A stretch of 64,000 nucleotides of DNA, taken from contig JACKHM010000003.1 of the NCBI GenBank assembly GCA_020638995.1, positions 248,001 to 312,000 on the forward strand, read 5' to 3'. Below the pieces are notes generated by a model. The model worked only from the letters and a program-made list of their open reading frames with translations, had not been told where the DNA came from and did not search any database. The stretch is from Planctomycetaceae bacterium. GTDB taxonomy: Bacteria > Planctomycetota > Planctomycetia > Pirellulales > Pirellulaceae. A program made the translations under genes and the position numbers. Shown here one piece after another: positions 51,653-61,269 of the stretch (positions are counted from its first letter, which is position 1; each line of letters opens with the position of its first letter).

Positions 51653-52624
51653 ATGTGCAAAGCAGCCAAAATCCCAGCGTGTGTGCTATCTGCCGCGATT
51701 TTATCGCTGTCCATTTCGAAAGGCTTCGTCGCGGCTCAGAGCTTCGAGCGACTTCCCCGAACCCATGCCGTCGCCCAGTTGGAACGTCTGCCAAGCACTG
51801 AAACAGGGCCACCGGTAAGCGGTGCTCGAGTGGAACCTCATCGCGCAATTCGGTTTGCCGGCGGAGCAATTGAACTTCAGGTCCCCGACGGTTGGTGGGC
51901 GCAAGAGGTTCCATTTGGTCGCGAAATTCGTTTGGTCATCGCTGCCCGGCGTCCAACGAATCTGCGCAAGATCCCGAGCGACGCTATGTGGATGGCCTAC
52001 CATGCCGCTACGCCTAATGAGAGCCTTGGTGCCGAGACGTTATCCCGCGAGTTGATTGAGCGAATGCAGATGGTAGTTGGCAAAGACGCCAAGTTTTCGC
52101 CGCCATCGCCGTTTCCGTTTGGCAAGTGGAATGCGGCAGTCGCCGAATTCACGACGAAAGATCCATCTTCGGCGGCTTCCGCAATCACCGGTCGTCACGT
52201 TCTCGTTCGCACCGATTGGGGGATCTTCGAGTTTCACGCCTCGGCACCCGACGTCATTGTAGAAACTCGAAGCGAAACGTGGACCCGCACCTGGGAAAGC
52301 CTGATTCTCAATCCTCCCGCGACTGTGAATGATTCGTCTTCGCGCGGCATGGGCGATACCATCACGATTCTCGGTGACTGGAAATCATACCGCAGCCGGA
52401 TGCGATTTAGCGATGATGGTCGTGTCGTAATTGTGCCCGATGCAACTGGCAACGGTCGGCCCGCCAACCCAGTTACAGGCAGTTTCGAGTCGCGAGGGGA
52501 CTTAGTGTTTGTCCGCTGGGATGATGGAAGCCGCTTGAATTTCCGCTGGCGTATCCAAGGCAACGATTTGTACTTGACTGATCACGAAGGCCAGATCAGC
52601 CATTTGAAACGAGTGCTCAATTGA
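51653..52624 (+). CDS. Exported hypothetical protein
   Basis: A 323-residue secreted protein with a signal peptide (PACVLSAAILSLSISKGFVA, cleaved near AQS). Residues 60-220 form a mixed domain (IELQVPDGWWAQEVPFGREI and WNAAVAEFTTKDPSS) like surfactant- or PsbP-type stress domains. Residues 235-323 resemble a lipocalin-like or DUF-type beta barrel (DTITILGDWKSYRSRMRFSD, then DLVFVRWDDGSRLNFRWR). No family was recognised with confidence. An SDR gene follows 32 bp downstream on the same strand. Confidence 0.72.
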   Translation: MCKAAKIPACVLSAAILSLSISKGFVAAQSFERLPRTHAVAQLERLPSTETGPPVSGARVEPHRAIRFAGGAIELQVPDGWWAQEVPFGREIRLVIAARRPTNLRKIPSDAMWMAYHAATPNESLGAETLSRELIERMQMVVGKDAKFSPPSPFPFGKWNAAVAEFTTKDPSSAASAITGRHVLVRTDWGIFEFHASAPDVIVETRSETWTRTWESLILNPPATVNDSSSRGMGDTITILGDWKSYRSRMRFSDDGRVVIVPDATGNGRPANPVTGSFESRGDLVFVRWDDGSRLNFRWRIQGNDLYLTDHEGQISHLKRVLN

Positions 52625-52656
52625 CGGCGAAGGCTTCCACGTTGTAGTCTGCTTGG

Positions 52657-53433
52657 ATGATTGAACAGCCTTCAGCACTCATCACCGGCGCGTCTCGTGG
52701 GATCGGACGCGCGATAGCCCTGGAAATGGCAAATCGCGGCTATGCCGTTGGAGTGAACTACGTTCGGAGCAAAGCCCGCGCGGACGAAGTCGTAGAGCAG
52801 ATAATCGCTGCTGGCGGGCTTGCGGTCGCGCTACAAGGGAACGTCGGGCTTCCTGGTGGCCGCGACTCGATTATTGCTCGAACGCTTGAAGAATTCGGAC
52901 GGCTAGATTTGCTCGTCAACAATGCGGGCATCACTTCGCCGGGGAGGAAAGATCTGCTCGAAGCGACGGAGGAGAATTGGGATTTAGTTTTTGACACGAA
53001 TCTTAAAGGTCCTTTCTTTCTCGCTCAGCGGGCCGCCAATGAAATGGTGTCGCTGATTAAAGCAGGTTCGATACCTCGAGGAACGATCGTAAACGTGTCA
53101 TCAATTTCAGCCTACGCGGTTTCAACCAATCGTGTCGACTATTGCATTGCCAAAGCCGGCGTGCAAATGATGACCTGGCTGCTTGCAAGCCGATTGGCTG
53201 AAGAACGAATTCGTGTGTACGAGATCTGCCCTGGCGTGATCTCTAGCGACATGACCGCTCCGGTCACCGAAAAATACGACAAACTGATTGCCGAAGGCTT
53301 GAGTCCGATTCGGCGTTGGGGCCAACCCGAAGACGTAGCTCGCGCCGTCGCGACCGTTGCATCCGATGCATTTCCGTTTAGCACGGGCGATCGCATCAAT
53401 GTCGATGGTGGCTTTCACATCCGCCAGTTGTAG
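52657..53433 (+). CDS. 3-ketoacyl-ACP-reductase-like SDR oxidoreductase
   Basis: A 258-residue short-chain dehydrogenase/reductase. The NAD(P) site is ITGASRGIGRAIA, the structural NNAG motif is VNNAGITSP, and the catalytic Ser, Tyr and Lys appear in NVSSISAYAV and YCIAKAG. The C-terminus GDRINVDGGFHI is typical. Relatives reduce ketoacyl-ACP, sugars or secondary alcohols; the substrate is not decided. It follows an exported protein gene by 32 bp and ends before a palindrome. Confidence 0.86.
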   Translation: MIEQPSALITGASRGIGRAIALEMANRGYAVGVNYVRSKARADEVVEQIIAAGGLAVALQGNVGLPGGRDSIIARTLEEFGRLDLLVNNAGITSPGRKDLLEATEENWDLVFDTNLKGPFFLAQRAANEMVSLIKAGSIPRGTIVNVSSISAYAVSTNRVDYCIAKAGVQMMTWLLASRLAEERIRVYEICPGVISSDMTAPVTEKYDKLIAEGLSPIRRWGQPEDVARAVATVASDAFPFSTGDRINVDGGFHIRQL

Positions 53434-53525
53434 AAATGTGAGGAGCTTCCGGCGTTTAGCTTCGGCAACTTGATGTACGTGGAACTTGGACGATGTTGAC
53501 GCGTCCATTAGCCCGGAATATTCGC

Positions 53526-53580
53526 AACCCGACGCGTCAGCGAGGGACGTCGTGTAAATCCCTCGCTGACGCTTCGGGTT
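53526..53580. repeat. 22-bp palindromic repeat element
   Basis: Arms 53526-53547 and 53559-53580 are reverse complements with one mismatch, containing gtcagcgaggga and tccctcgctgac, spaced by 11 bases. I recall this gtcagcgaggga/cgggtt motif as common in Pirellulales. It lies in the 328-bp gap between the SDR and DUF1501 genes; nothing else was recognised there. Confidence 0.7.
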
Positions 53581-53761
53581 ACCATTTGCGCGGTGTTTTG
53601 GGCAAGATACCCACAACTCCTTCTCACGAAGCCTTTTAGATCGTTACAGTAACACTTCATGAATAATCCGGGTTAGACTGATATCCAACAATCACCCTCG
53701 CCGAAAACGGCAATCCACACCGCCCCTCACCCATGCCCAGCGACGTCACGAAGGATCTAGA

Positions 53762-55156
53762 ATGGCCCGTTCTCCGTTCATACGTCATCAACACCGAGTT
53801 GGAATAACTCGCCGCGAGTTGTTACAGGTCGGCTATTCGGGGTTGCTCGGCGTCGGCTTGCCATCAGCCTTAGCTGGGCGAACGCTCGGCTCGGACGCTG
53901 ATCGCGGCGTGCAATCTCTGCCGGCCAAGCCTAAACAGGTTTTGATCATATTCCTCACGGGCGCCGCCAGTCATCATGATACGTTCGACATGAAACCAGA
54001 CGCTCCCGCGGAAGTGCGAGGTGAATTCAGTTCGATTGCGACATCGACTCCGGGCCTGCATATCAGCGAACACCTACCGCATCTCGCGAAACGAGCCGAT
54101 AAGTACAGCATTATTCGCAGCCTGTCGCATGGCGACAACAATCACTTGATGTCTACGCACTATGTCTTGACTGGCGAATTGCAACCTGGTGGATTTTTCG
54201 ACAAAGTAGCTTCGCGCGACGATTGGCCTTCCTATGCTGCGGCTTGTGCCTACCTTAGACCTCGCAACGATGGCATTCCCAGCGGCGTCAATCTACCAAC
54301 CTATCTCTGGTCCGGCGCGCTGACGTGGCCCGGACAACATGCAGGATTCATAGGCCCCAAGTACGATCCGTGGCAAATAACGGGTGATCCGAACAAGGAC
54401 AACTTCCGCGTCGACAATCTGACGCTCGCCGCGGGGCTGGATGTCACGCGACTCGATACGCGTCGCTCGCTTGTGAACGCCTTCAATCAGCAACGCGACC
54501 GGCTGTCGAATGCTGCCGTCGCTCAGCGGCTTACCGGAGAACAAGACTTAGCGTTCTCGATTCTGACCTCGAGTCGCTTCGCGGAGGCTTTTCAATTAAG
54601 TCGCGAAAGTGACAAGGTCCGGGAGAGCTATGGTCGCCACACAACCGGCCAGTCGCTTCTGTTGGCGCGTCGCTTGATCGAAGCCGGAGTGCCAGTTGTG
54701 CAGACCAATATCGGGGCCGTACAAACCTGGGATAATCACAGTGCCATCTTCTCGACATTAAAGGATCGACTGCTGCCGCCGTTGGACCAAGGTGTTGCAA
54801 CGCTACTGGACGATCTCGAATCAAGGAATTTGTTGGACGGCACGCTCGTTATGATGCTGGGCGAGTTCGGACGCACACCGAAGATCAACAACAACCAAGG
54901 GCGCGATCACTGGGGTCCCTGTTTCTTTGCTATGTTTGCCGGAGGAGGCGTTCGTGGAGGCCAAGTCATAGGTCGCTCCGATGCCACAGGCGCCTATCCG
55001 GTAACTAAAGCATATTCGCCGATCGATATTGGCGCTACGGTCTATCAGGCGTTAGGCATACCGCCAAACGCAGAAGTTCGAGATCGGTTTGATCGCCCTG
55101 TTAGATTGAATCGCGGCGAGGTCATATCGCCTTTGTACACGGGGGTCGAAGTCTAG
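53762..55156 (+). CDS. DUF1501 protein (first copy)
   Basis: A 464-residue Tat-exported protein of the DUF1501 family, which has an alkaline phosphatase/sulfatase-like fold. The N-terminus has twin arginine in ITRRELLQVG and a hydrophobic segment (YSGLLGVGLPSALAG). Conserved parts are LIIFLTGAASHHDTFDMKPD, MMLGEFGRTPKINNNQGRDH and the final IGATVYQALGIPPNAEV. DUF1501 usually sits next to a PSCyt1/DUF1549/DUF1553 gene, as here. Function in planctomycetes is not established. An aaggat site precedes the ATG. Confidence 0.92.
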   Translation: MARSPFIRHQHRVGITRRELLQVGYSGLLGVGLPSALAGRTLGSDADRGVQSLPAKPKQVLIIFLTGAASHHDTFDMKPDAPAEVRGEFSSIATSTPGLHISEHLPHLAKRADKYSIIRSLSHGDNNHLMSTHYVLTGELQPGGFFDKVASRDDWPSYAAACAYLRPRNDGIPSGVNLPTYLWSGALTWPGQHAGFIGPKYDPWQITGDPNKDNFRVDNLTLAAGLDVTRLDTRRSLVNAFNQQRDRLSNAAVAQRLTGEQDLAFSILTSSRFAEAFQLSRESDKVRESYGRHTTGQSLLLARRLIEAGVPVVQTNIGAVQTWDNHSAIFSTLKDRLLPPLDQGVATLLDDLESRNLLDGTLVMMLGEFGRTPKINNNQGRDHWGPCFFAMFAGGGVRGGQVIGRSDATGAYPVTKAYSPIDIGATVYQALGIPPNAEVRDRFDRPVRLNRGEVISPLYTGVEV

Positions 55157-55378
55157 TCGTCGGTCGTCACGGAGCGTGATCGCAATCACGTTTGCAACTC
55201 AACCTCGGGTGCGAACAATGAAGTATTTTGAAGAGCAGAAAGTTACAATGGTTCGCCACCGGAGTTACTTTTGTGCGATTGAAAGAAACTGCGACGAATC
55301 TCCACCCAACGGCACTGCCCCTTGTCCAACGAGAGGCATTTGTTCCAGCTTCCCAGGCACTTTTCGAGCAGGCTGTTG

Positions 55379-58300
55379 ATGCTGTCGAACCGCGGATGGT
55401 GGAATTCCGGACTAGATCGCGCCGAAAGTAAAAACGCGAAGATTCGGCAAGTCCTACATGCGCTCTGCGCTATAGTTTCCCTTGCGAGCACGAGCAACGC
55501 AGCCAACGACGACGGAGTTGAACTGTTCGAGAAGCAAATTAGACCCACACTGATTAAACATTGCTACGAATGCCACAGCCTGGCAGCAGCCGAGCCTGGC
55601 GGTGGATTGCTGCTGGATTCACGAGACTCGATTCGAAAAGGCGGAGAGAGTGGTCCAGCCGTCGTTCCATATCGAGTCGCCGACAGTTTGCTCGTGGAGG
55701 CGATCAGGCATCAATCTCTTGAAATGCCACCTAAGAAGAAGCTGGATGAAGCGACAATCGACGCTTTTATCGAGTGGATTGAAGATGGTGCCGTCGATCC
55801 TCGCGACAAGCCAGCCGATGCAAAGGCATTAGCTGACGAGATCTGGGAAGTGGCTTACCAATCAAGAAAGCAGTGGTGGAGCTTTCAACCGCTCGCGACA
55901 GTCGTTCCGCCGGCGGAACTAGACCGTGATGAATTCAATGCTTGGTCGGCCAGTCCCATTGATCGATTTTTGCTAGCCAAGCTCGACTCGCAGAAAATCA
56001 CTCCCGCCCCAAAGGCAGATCGCGCAACGCTGATCCGGAGGCTTGCGTTTACATTGACCGGATTGCCCCCGGTGGCCGCCGACATCGACTCATTCGTGAA
56101 GGACCGTCGTGCTGACTCCTGGGAGCATTTCGTCGACAAGTACCTTGCCTCGGAGCATTTCGGCGAACGATTCGCGCGACATTGGATGGATGTCGTTCGA
56201 TACTCAGATACTTACGGCTACGAGTGGGACGTGCCTGCAAAGGGCGCGTGGCGTTATCGCGACTATTTGATTCGGGCCTTCAACACGGACGTCCCCTACG
56301 ATCAACTGATCCGCGAGCAACTTGCCGGGGACTTGCTGGAAACACCGCGGTTGAATCACGAACTTGGGCTCAACGAATCTTTGATTGGCCCAATGTTTTA
56401 CCATCTGGGTGAACATCGGCACGGAGACAGCCTGGAATTTGAAGGCATTCATCAGGAGATGATCGATAACAAAATCGATGCGTTCTCGAAGGCCTTTCAA
56501 GGAATCACCATCGCATGTGCCCGCTGCCATGATCACAAGTTGGACCCGATCTCGCAACAGGAATACTACGCGTTGGCGGGCGTCTTGATGAGTTCTCGTT
56601 GGATCAGCAGGACCATCGATTTGCCTGAACGCAACGCCGTGACGCTATCCAAGTTGCGATCGGTGAAAGCCGCCCTTCGCGAACGAATCGCAGAGGTCTG
56701 GAGAGCCGATGTAGCCAGCAATATCACTCCACCAACGCTCGACAGTATCCAACCCCCAACAGCGCTGCCGATCGGAGACATCAACTACCCGTGGCATCAC
56801 ATCCACAAGCTCGAAGGCGCCGAACTAGGCGACACATGGAACGCGGTACGACAGCAACTCGCTGTGGCAGATCAAGAGGCGAATGCATTCAATCGAGCCA
56901 ACTTTGAATTGCTCGTTGATTTTTCGCGGGGGATTCCCGACGATTGGAACGCGGATGGCGTCGGTCTGGAACCGGTTCGTGCGGGCGACTTTCAAGTTCT
57001 GCGCGGTGAGGACTTCATTCAGTCGCTGTTCTTGCCGGGCGTCGCGACGTCAAATCTATCGTCCAAGTTGAACGGAGCGCTACGTTCACCGTTGCTGCAC
57101 ACGCTGGACAAGCCATTCGTCAGCATCTTCTCCGCCGGTAACGACTTGTCGGCGTTTCGCCGTGTCGTAGACAACGCTTTCCTCTGCGAAAAACAAAAAT
57201 ACTTTGCAAATTCAAACTATCATTGGACCGTCGAAAGTACGTTCCCGGGTCAAGGGCGACGACGCATCTTCTTCGAGTTCGCCACCAAGACGAGCAATCC
57301 GAATTTCCCGCCACGTTGGGGACTCGGAACGAAGCTGACAGACGATATGATCGCTGATCCGAATAGCTGGTTTGCCGTTAACAAGATCTATGCCAGCGAG
57401 AAAGCTGCGCCACCCAAGAAGCGGCTATCTGCGTTTCTCAAGCTGCTCGATTCTGGACATCCACGCTCCAAATCCGAAGCAGCCGAACTCTACCGTCGTT
57501 GGCTTGTGCAGCTGGTCGAAGCATGGCGTGACGGGCATGCGACGGAAGACGAGATACTAGTCCTAAATAATCTGCTGCAAACGCCATGGGTGACGAAATC
57601 TGCAAACCACCCAGAACTACAAACATTGGTCGACGAGTATCGCAGGATCGAATCTCAAGTCGAGCCGCCTCGCACCGTCAACGGCATGGTAGATCATGAT
57701 ATTGGAATGGACTACGCGCTAAATATTCGCGGCAGCTACTATGACCTCGGTGATACGGTGCCACGCGGCTATTTGCGACTAATCGAGGGCGAACAGTATC
57801 AAACATCCCGACCTGAACATAGCGGGCGGCTAAGGTTGGCTGGTCTCGTCGCAGATGCAAAGAACCCTCTGACGGCGAGAGTGTATGTGAATCGAGTGTG
57901 GCATTGGATGTTTGGCCAGGGGATCGTCGATACGCCAGACAACTTTGGCAAACTTGGTGGGCAGCCTTCGCATCCAGAGTTGCTGGACTGGTTGGCGAAT
58001 CGATTCATCGAACAAGGCTGGTCTACCAAGAAACTAGTGCGCGAGATACTGCTCACGCAGGCGTGGCAGCAGTCTGGCCGAACTTCGCACGCGGCGATCG
58101 AAGCCGACCCCACCAACCGGTCGCTTCACCACTTCGCCACACGGCGTCTGGATGCCGAATGCGTTGGTGATGCCATGCTTGCAGTTTCCGGTCGGTTCAA
58201 TCCTGCACTTTACGGAGCGCCGCACAATCCATTCCGAACGGCCGAGGACGAGACGAAGCGGCTATTCTCGGGTCCTGTCGAGGGCGATGGAAGAAGGATG

Positions 58301-58699
58301 CTATACACGAAGGTGACGATCATGGAACCTTCAAAGTTTTTGGCGACGTTCAATCAACCAGAACCAAAGATACCAACTGGACGCCGCGAAGTGGCCGACA
58401 CGCCGACTCAGGCATTAACACTGCTGAATCATCCGTTCGTCCTGAACCTTGCAAAACACTGGGGCCTGGCAGTCACCAAAGACGGAAATACCACACCAGA
58501 AGCGCGCCTTGAAGCCATGTTGTCCACTGCTTTTTCCCGATCAGTCGAGTCGACGGAGATTAATCAATGGACGCACACACTGCACGATTTTGCAACCTTG
58601 AGAAACGTCACCAAAGATGACATCATGGCAAATGCACAACTTTGGACAGACGTGGCTCATACGATCTTCAACTGCAAAGAGTTTATCTATCTGAAGTAA
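55379..58699 (+). CDS. PSCyt1-DUF1549-DUF1553 planctomycete cytochrome-type protein
   Basis: A giant exported protein, about 1106 residues from the ATG at 55379. A signal-like segment (VLHALCAIVSLASTSNAAND) is followed by the heme-binding CYECH (PSCyt1 domain). DUF1549 (about 150-370) includes IDRFLLAKLDSQKITPAPKA, RHWMDVVRYSDTYGYEWD and CARCHDHKLDPISQQEYYAL. DUF1553 (about 790-1060) includes NPLTARVYVNRVWHWMFGQG and FATRRLDAECVGDAMLAVSG. The start is uncertain because no good ribosome-binding site was found. DUF1501 genes lie on both sides, the downstream one 28 bp away. Confidence 0.92.
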   Translation: MLSNRGWWNSGLDRAESKNAKIRQVLHALCAIVSLASTSNAANDDGVELFEKQIRPTLIKHCYECHSLAAAEPGGGLLLDSRDSIRKGGESGPAVVPYRVADSLLVEAIRHQSLEMPPKKKLDEATIDAFIEWIEDGAVDPRDKPADAKALADEIWEVAYQSRKQWWSFQPLATVVPPAELDRDEFNAWSASPIDRFLLAKLDSQKITPAPKADRATLIRRLAFTLTGLPPVAADIDSFVKDRRADSWEHFVDKYLASEHFGERFARHWMDVVRYSDTYGYEWDVPAKGAWRYRDYLIRAFNTDVPYDQLIREQLAGDLLETPRLNHELGLNESLIGPMFYHLGEHRHGDSLEFEGIHQEMIDNKIDAFSKAFQGITIACARCHDHKLDPISQQEYYALAGVLMSSRWISRTIDLPERNAVTLSKLRSVKAALRERIAEVWRADVASNITPPTLDSIQPPTALPIGDINYPWHHIHKLEGAELGDTWNAVRQQLAVADQEANAFNRANFELLVDFSRGIPDDWNADGVGLEPVRAGDFQVLRGEDFIQSLFLPGVATSNLSSKLNGALRSPLLHTLDKPFVSIFSAGNDLSAFRRVVDNAFLCEKQKYFANSNYHWTVESTFPGQGRRRIFFEFATKTSNPNFPPRWGLGTKLTDDMIADPNSWFAVNKIYASEKAAPPKKRLSAFLKLLDSGHPRSKSEAAELYRRWLVQLVEAWRDGHATEDEILVLNNLLQTPWVTKSANHPELQTLVDEYRRIESQVEPPRTVNGMVDHDIGMDYALNIRGSYYDLGDTVPRGYLRLIEGEQYQTSRPEHSGRLRLAGLVADAKNPLTARVYVNRVWHWMFGQGIVDTPDNFGKLGGQPSHPELLDWLANRFIEQGWSTKKLVREILLTQAWQQSGRTSHAAIEADPTNRSLHHFATRRLDAECVGDAMLAVSGRFNPALYGAPHNPFRTAEDETKRLFSGPVEGDGRRMLYTKVTIMEPSKFLATFNQPEPKIPTGRREVADTPTQALTLLNHPFVLNLAKHWGLAVTKDGNTTPEARLEAMLSTAFSRSVESTEINQWTHTLHDFATLRNVTKDDIMANAQLWTDVAHTIFNCKEFIYLK

Positions 58700-58726
58700 A
58701 TTCAAACACGAACCACAAGCAACGAA

Positions 58727-60124
58727 ATGACGATACGTTCCAACCGACGACAGTTCTTAAAAGACGCTTCGATGGGTTTTGGAATGCTCGCGTTTACGTC
58801 TCTGGCCACGCGTGAATGCCGGGCCGCCCAATTTGCGCACTTTGCGGCCAAGGCCAAGCATGTCATTCTGTGCTTCATGGATGGTGGTCCCAGTCACGTC
58901 GATTCGTTCGATCCGAAGCCCGAACTGAGGAAGCAAGAAGGAAAACCGATTGGAAACGAACACGTCTCGGTGCTCTCTCAGAGTGCGGCTTCGCGAGTTT
59001 GGCTAGGGGCTCGTTGGAAATTTCGTGAACGTGGCGAAAGCGGTTTGCCCGTCAGTGATTTGCTCCCGCACATCGCGGAACTTGCCGATGACATTTGTGT
59101 CGTTCGCTCTCTGGTCGGCAAGCAACCGCTTCACGGACAACAGGCGTTGCTCATGCATACGGGGCGAGAAACGGGCCGAGCGCCGAGTTGGGGATCGTGG
59201 GTCTCTTACGGATTGGGTTCGGAAAACGAGAATCTGCCGAGTTATGTGCTGTTGAATAACGACTGGATTCCGAACGGCGGGTTCGAGAATTTTGGCAGTT
59301 CTTTCCTGCCTGCCAATCACTCTGCGATGATGCTGCGAGCCAAAGGAACGCCCGTCGACGACATCATTCCATCCGACAGCCAGGCCATCCAACGTCGGAA
59401 GCTTGATTTGCTACAGAATCAAGATTTGCTGTTTGCAAAAACAAGCAGCTCATCGGCGACGATTGAAGCGGCGATTCACAATTATGAAAAGGCGTTTCTG
59501 CTGCAGTCCTCAATCCCGAATATTGCTGACGTGGCTGATGAACCAGCTCACATCCGGCAACTCTATGGCGTCGACAGCAAGAACGACTTTCAAAAGTACT
59601 ATGCCCTCCAGTGCCTGCGTGCTCGCCGCTTGGTGGAACAAGGTGTTCGCTTCATTGAGATTACGTGTCCGCTAACTCATGCCAACAATTCGCCGTGGGA
59701 TCAGCACGGCAACCTCGTCAAGCACCACAACGAAAACGCAATGATCACCGACCAATCGGTGGCTGCTCTGATCCGGGACTTGAAGCAGCGAGGAATGCTC
59801 GAAGAAACGATCGTCATTTGGGGTGGAGAAATGGGACGCACACCACACACACCGGCCATTCACAACGCTGTCGGGCGTGATCATCATGTGAACGGCTATT
59901 CGATCTTTCTAGCAGGTGGTGGGTTTAAAGGCGGAACGTCCTATGGGACGACTGACGAATTTGGAAACAGCGTCGTCGCAAACCCATTGCTGATCCAAGA
60001 CATTCATGCGACCGTCCTTCACCAAATGGGAATCGACCACAAGCGTCTGACCTTTCGCTTCGGCGGTCGTGATGTCAGCTTGACGGATGTTCATGGCCGA
60101 GTCGTCCGAGAACTACTCGCATGA
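58727..60124 (+). CDS. DUF1501 protein (second copy)
   Basis: A 465-residue DUF1501 family protein with a clear Tat signal: NRRQFLKDASMGFGMLAFTS. Motifs are VILCFMDGGPSHVDSFDPKP, EETIVIWGGEMGRTPHTPA and GRDHHVNGYSIFLAGGGFKG, with the C-terminal LHQMGIDHKRLTFRFGGRD. It is 28 bp after the PSCyt1 gene, so in one operon with it. This copy has GRDHH where metal-dependent relatives keep His residues. It is closer to the usual DUF1553 partner than the first copy. Confidence 0.93.
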   Translation: MTIRSNRRQFLKDASMGFGMLAFTSLATRECRAAQFAHFAAKAKHVILCFMDGGPSHVDSFDPKPELRKQEGKPIGNEHVSVLSQSAASRVWLGARWKFRERGESGLPVSDLLPHIAELADDICVVRSLVGKQPLHGQQALLMHTGRETGRAPSWGSWVSYGLGSENENLPSYVLLNNDWIPNGGFENFGSSFLPANHSAMMLRAKGTPVDDIIPSDSQAIQRRKLDLLQNQDLLFAKTSSSSATIEAAIHNYEKAFLLQSSIPNIADVADEPAHIRQLYGVDSKNDFQKYYALQCLRARRLVEQGVRFIEITCPLTHANNSPWDQHGNLVKHHNENAMITDQSVAALIRDLKQRGMLEETIVIWGGEMGRTPHTPAIHNAVGRDHHVNGYSIFLAGGGFKGGTSYGTTDEFGNSVVANPLLIQDIHATVLHQMGIDHKRLTFRFGGRDVSLTDVHGRVVRELLA

Positions 60125-60192
60125 CGACTTCAAATCGCTCAGGCCTTTTCAGCAAGTGCCGCTAGGGTAGAGTCGGTGTAGCGCAGCGAGAG

Positions 60193-61230
60193 TCAGTCGA
60201 ATAGTTGCGACTGGCCATCCCCAGTTGTCGGTTTCGGCGGCGTCTTCTGTAGGTGGTTGTAGGCCTTTGCTGTGGCCATACGACCACGGGGAGTGCGCAC
60301 CAATAACTCGCTGCGTAGCAGGAACGGCTCGACGTCGTCGGTGAGCGTATCGACGGCGACATTCATTGTGTGAGCGATGGCTTCGATGCCCGCAGGGCCG
60401 CCACTGAACACTCGCATTAGCGTATCGAGATATTGACGTTCGTGAGGCCCCAGCCCTAATTCGTCGACACCGGCCATCTTCAACGCTGCCGTAGCCACTT
60501 CCGTTGTGATGTGGCCGTTCGCGCGACTGTCGGCATAGTCACGCAGCCAGCGGAGCAAATTGTTCGCCACGCGCGGAGTTCCCCGGCAACGGCTGGCGAT
60601 CATTTGAGCCGCGTCCTCGTCCAAGCGGACCTTCAACTTCTTCGCATTCCGGCGCACGATCTCCGTCAAATCAGCGGTATCGTAGAAACCCAGATGCTCT
60701 CGAATTTGAAAGCGGTCTCGCAGTGGAGCGGATAACATACCGGCTCTGGTCGTGGCGCCGATCAACGTGAATCTTTTGAGCGGCATGTTCAAGGTGCGTG
60801 CGTTAACGCCATCGCCTAAAACGATGTCGATTCGAAAATCTTCCATCGCTGTATAAAGATACTCTTCGACGGATCTAGGCACGCGATGGACTTCGTCAAT
60901 AAACAGGATCGAGCCCTCGCTCAGATTCGTAAGATACGGCAACAGGTCTTTTGGGGCGGTTAAGCCGGCTCCGTTGGCCATCTGCTTTGTGGCCCCCATC
61001 TCGTTGGGGATACAATGAGCGAATGTCGTCTTGCCTAATCCCGGAGGTCCGTCAAACAGAATATGCCCTAGCGGCTCACCTCTTTTTTGCGCGGCGTCGA
61101 CTGCAATCTCCAAGCGTTCGCGCACTTCGCGTTGTCCGACCATATCACGCATCGTTTGTGGACGCAGATCACGATCATCATCTTCTCCGGGCGTCTCGGG
61201 CACACCTCCTAAAACAGTCTCGCGTGGCAT
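60193..61230 (-). CDS. ruvB: Holliday junction branch migration helicase RuvB
   Basis: RuvB is the hexameric AAA+ motor that moves Holliday junctions with RuvA. The 345-residue product has the Walker A HILFDGPPGLGKTTFAHCI, Walker B ILFIDEVHRV, sensor LIGATTRAGMLSAPLRDRF, and the C-terminal winged helix (GPAGIEAIAHTMNVAVDTL, RTPRGRMATAKAY). It is separated from ruvA by two zinc-ribbon genes on the same strand; 39 bp separate it from the nearer one. Confidence 0.96.
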   Translation of the reverse strand: MPRETVLGGVPETPGEDDDRDLRPQTMRDMVGQREVRERLEIAVDAAQKRGEPLGHILFDGPPGLGKTTFAHCIPNEMGATKQMANGAGLTAPKDLLPYLTNLSEGSILFIDEVHRVPRSVEEYLYTAMEDFRIDIVLGDGVNARTLNMPLKRFTLIGATTRAGMLSAPLRDRFQIREHLGFYDTADLTEIVRRNAKKLKVRLDEDAAQMIASRCRGTPRVANNLLRWLRDYADSRANGHITTEVATAALKMAGVDELGLGPHERQYLDTLMRVFSGGPAGIEAIAHTMNVAVDTLTDDVEPFLLRSELLVRTPRGRMATAKAYNHLQKTPPKPTTGDGQSQLFD

Positions 61231-61269
61231 CGTGGGTGTCGGCGCTCCATCATCAGACCAGCTATTCGC

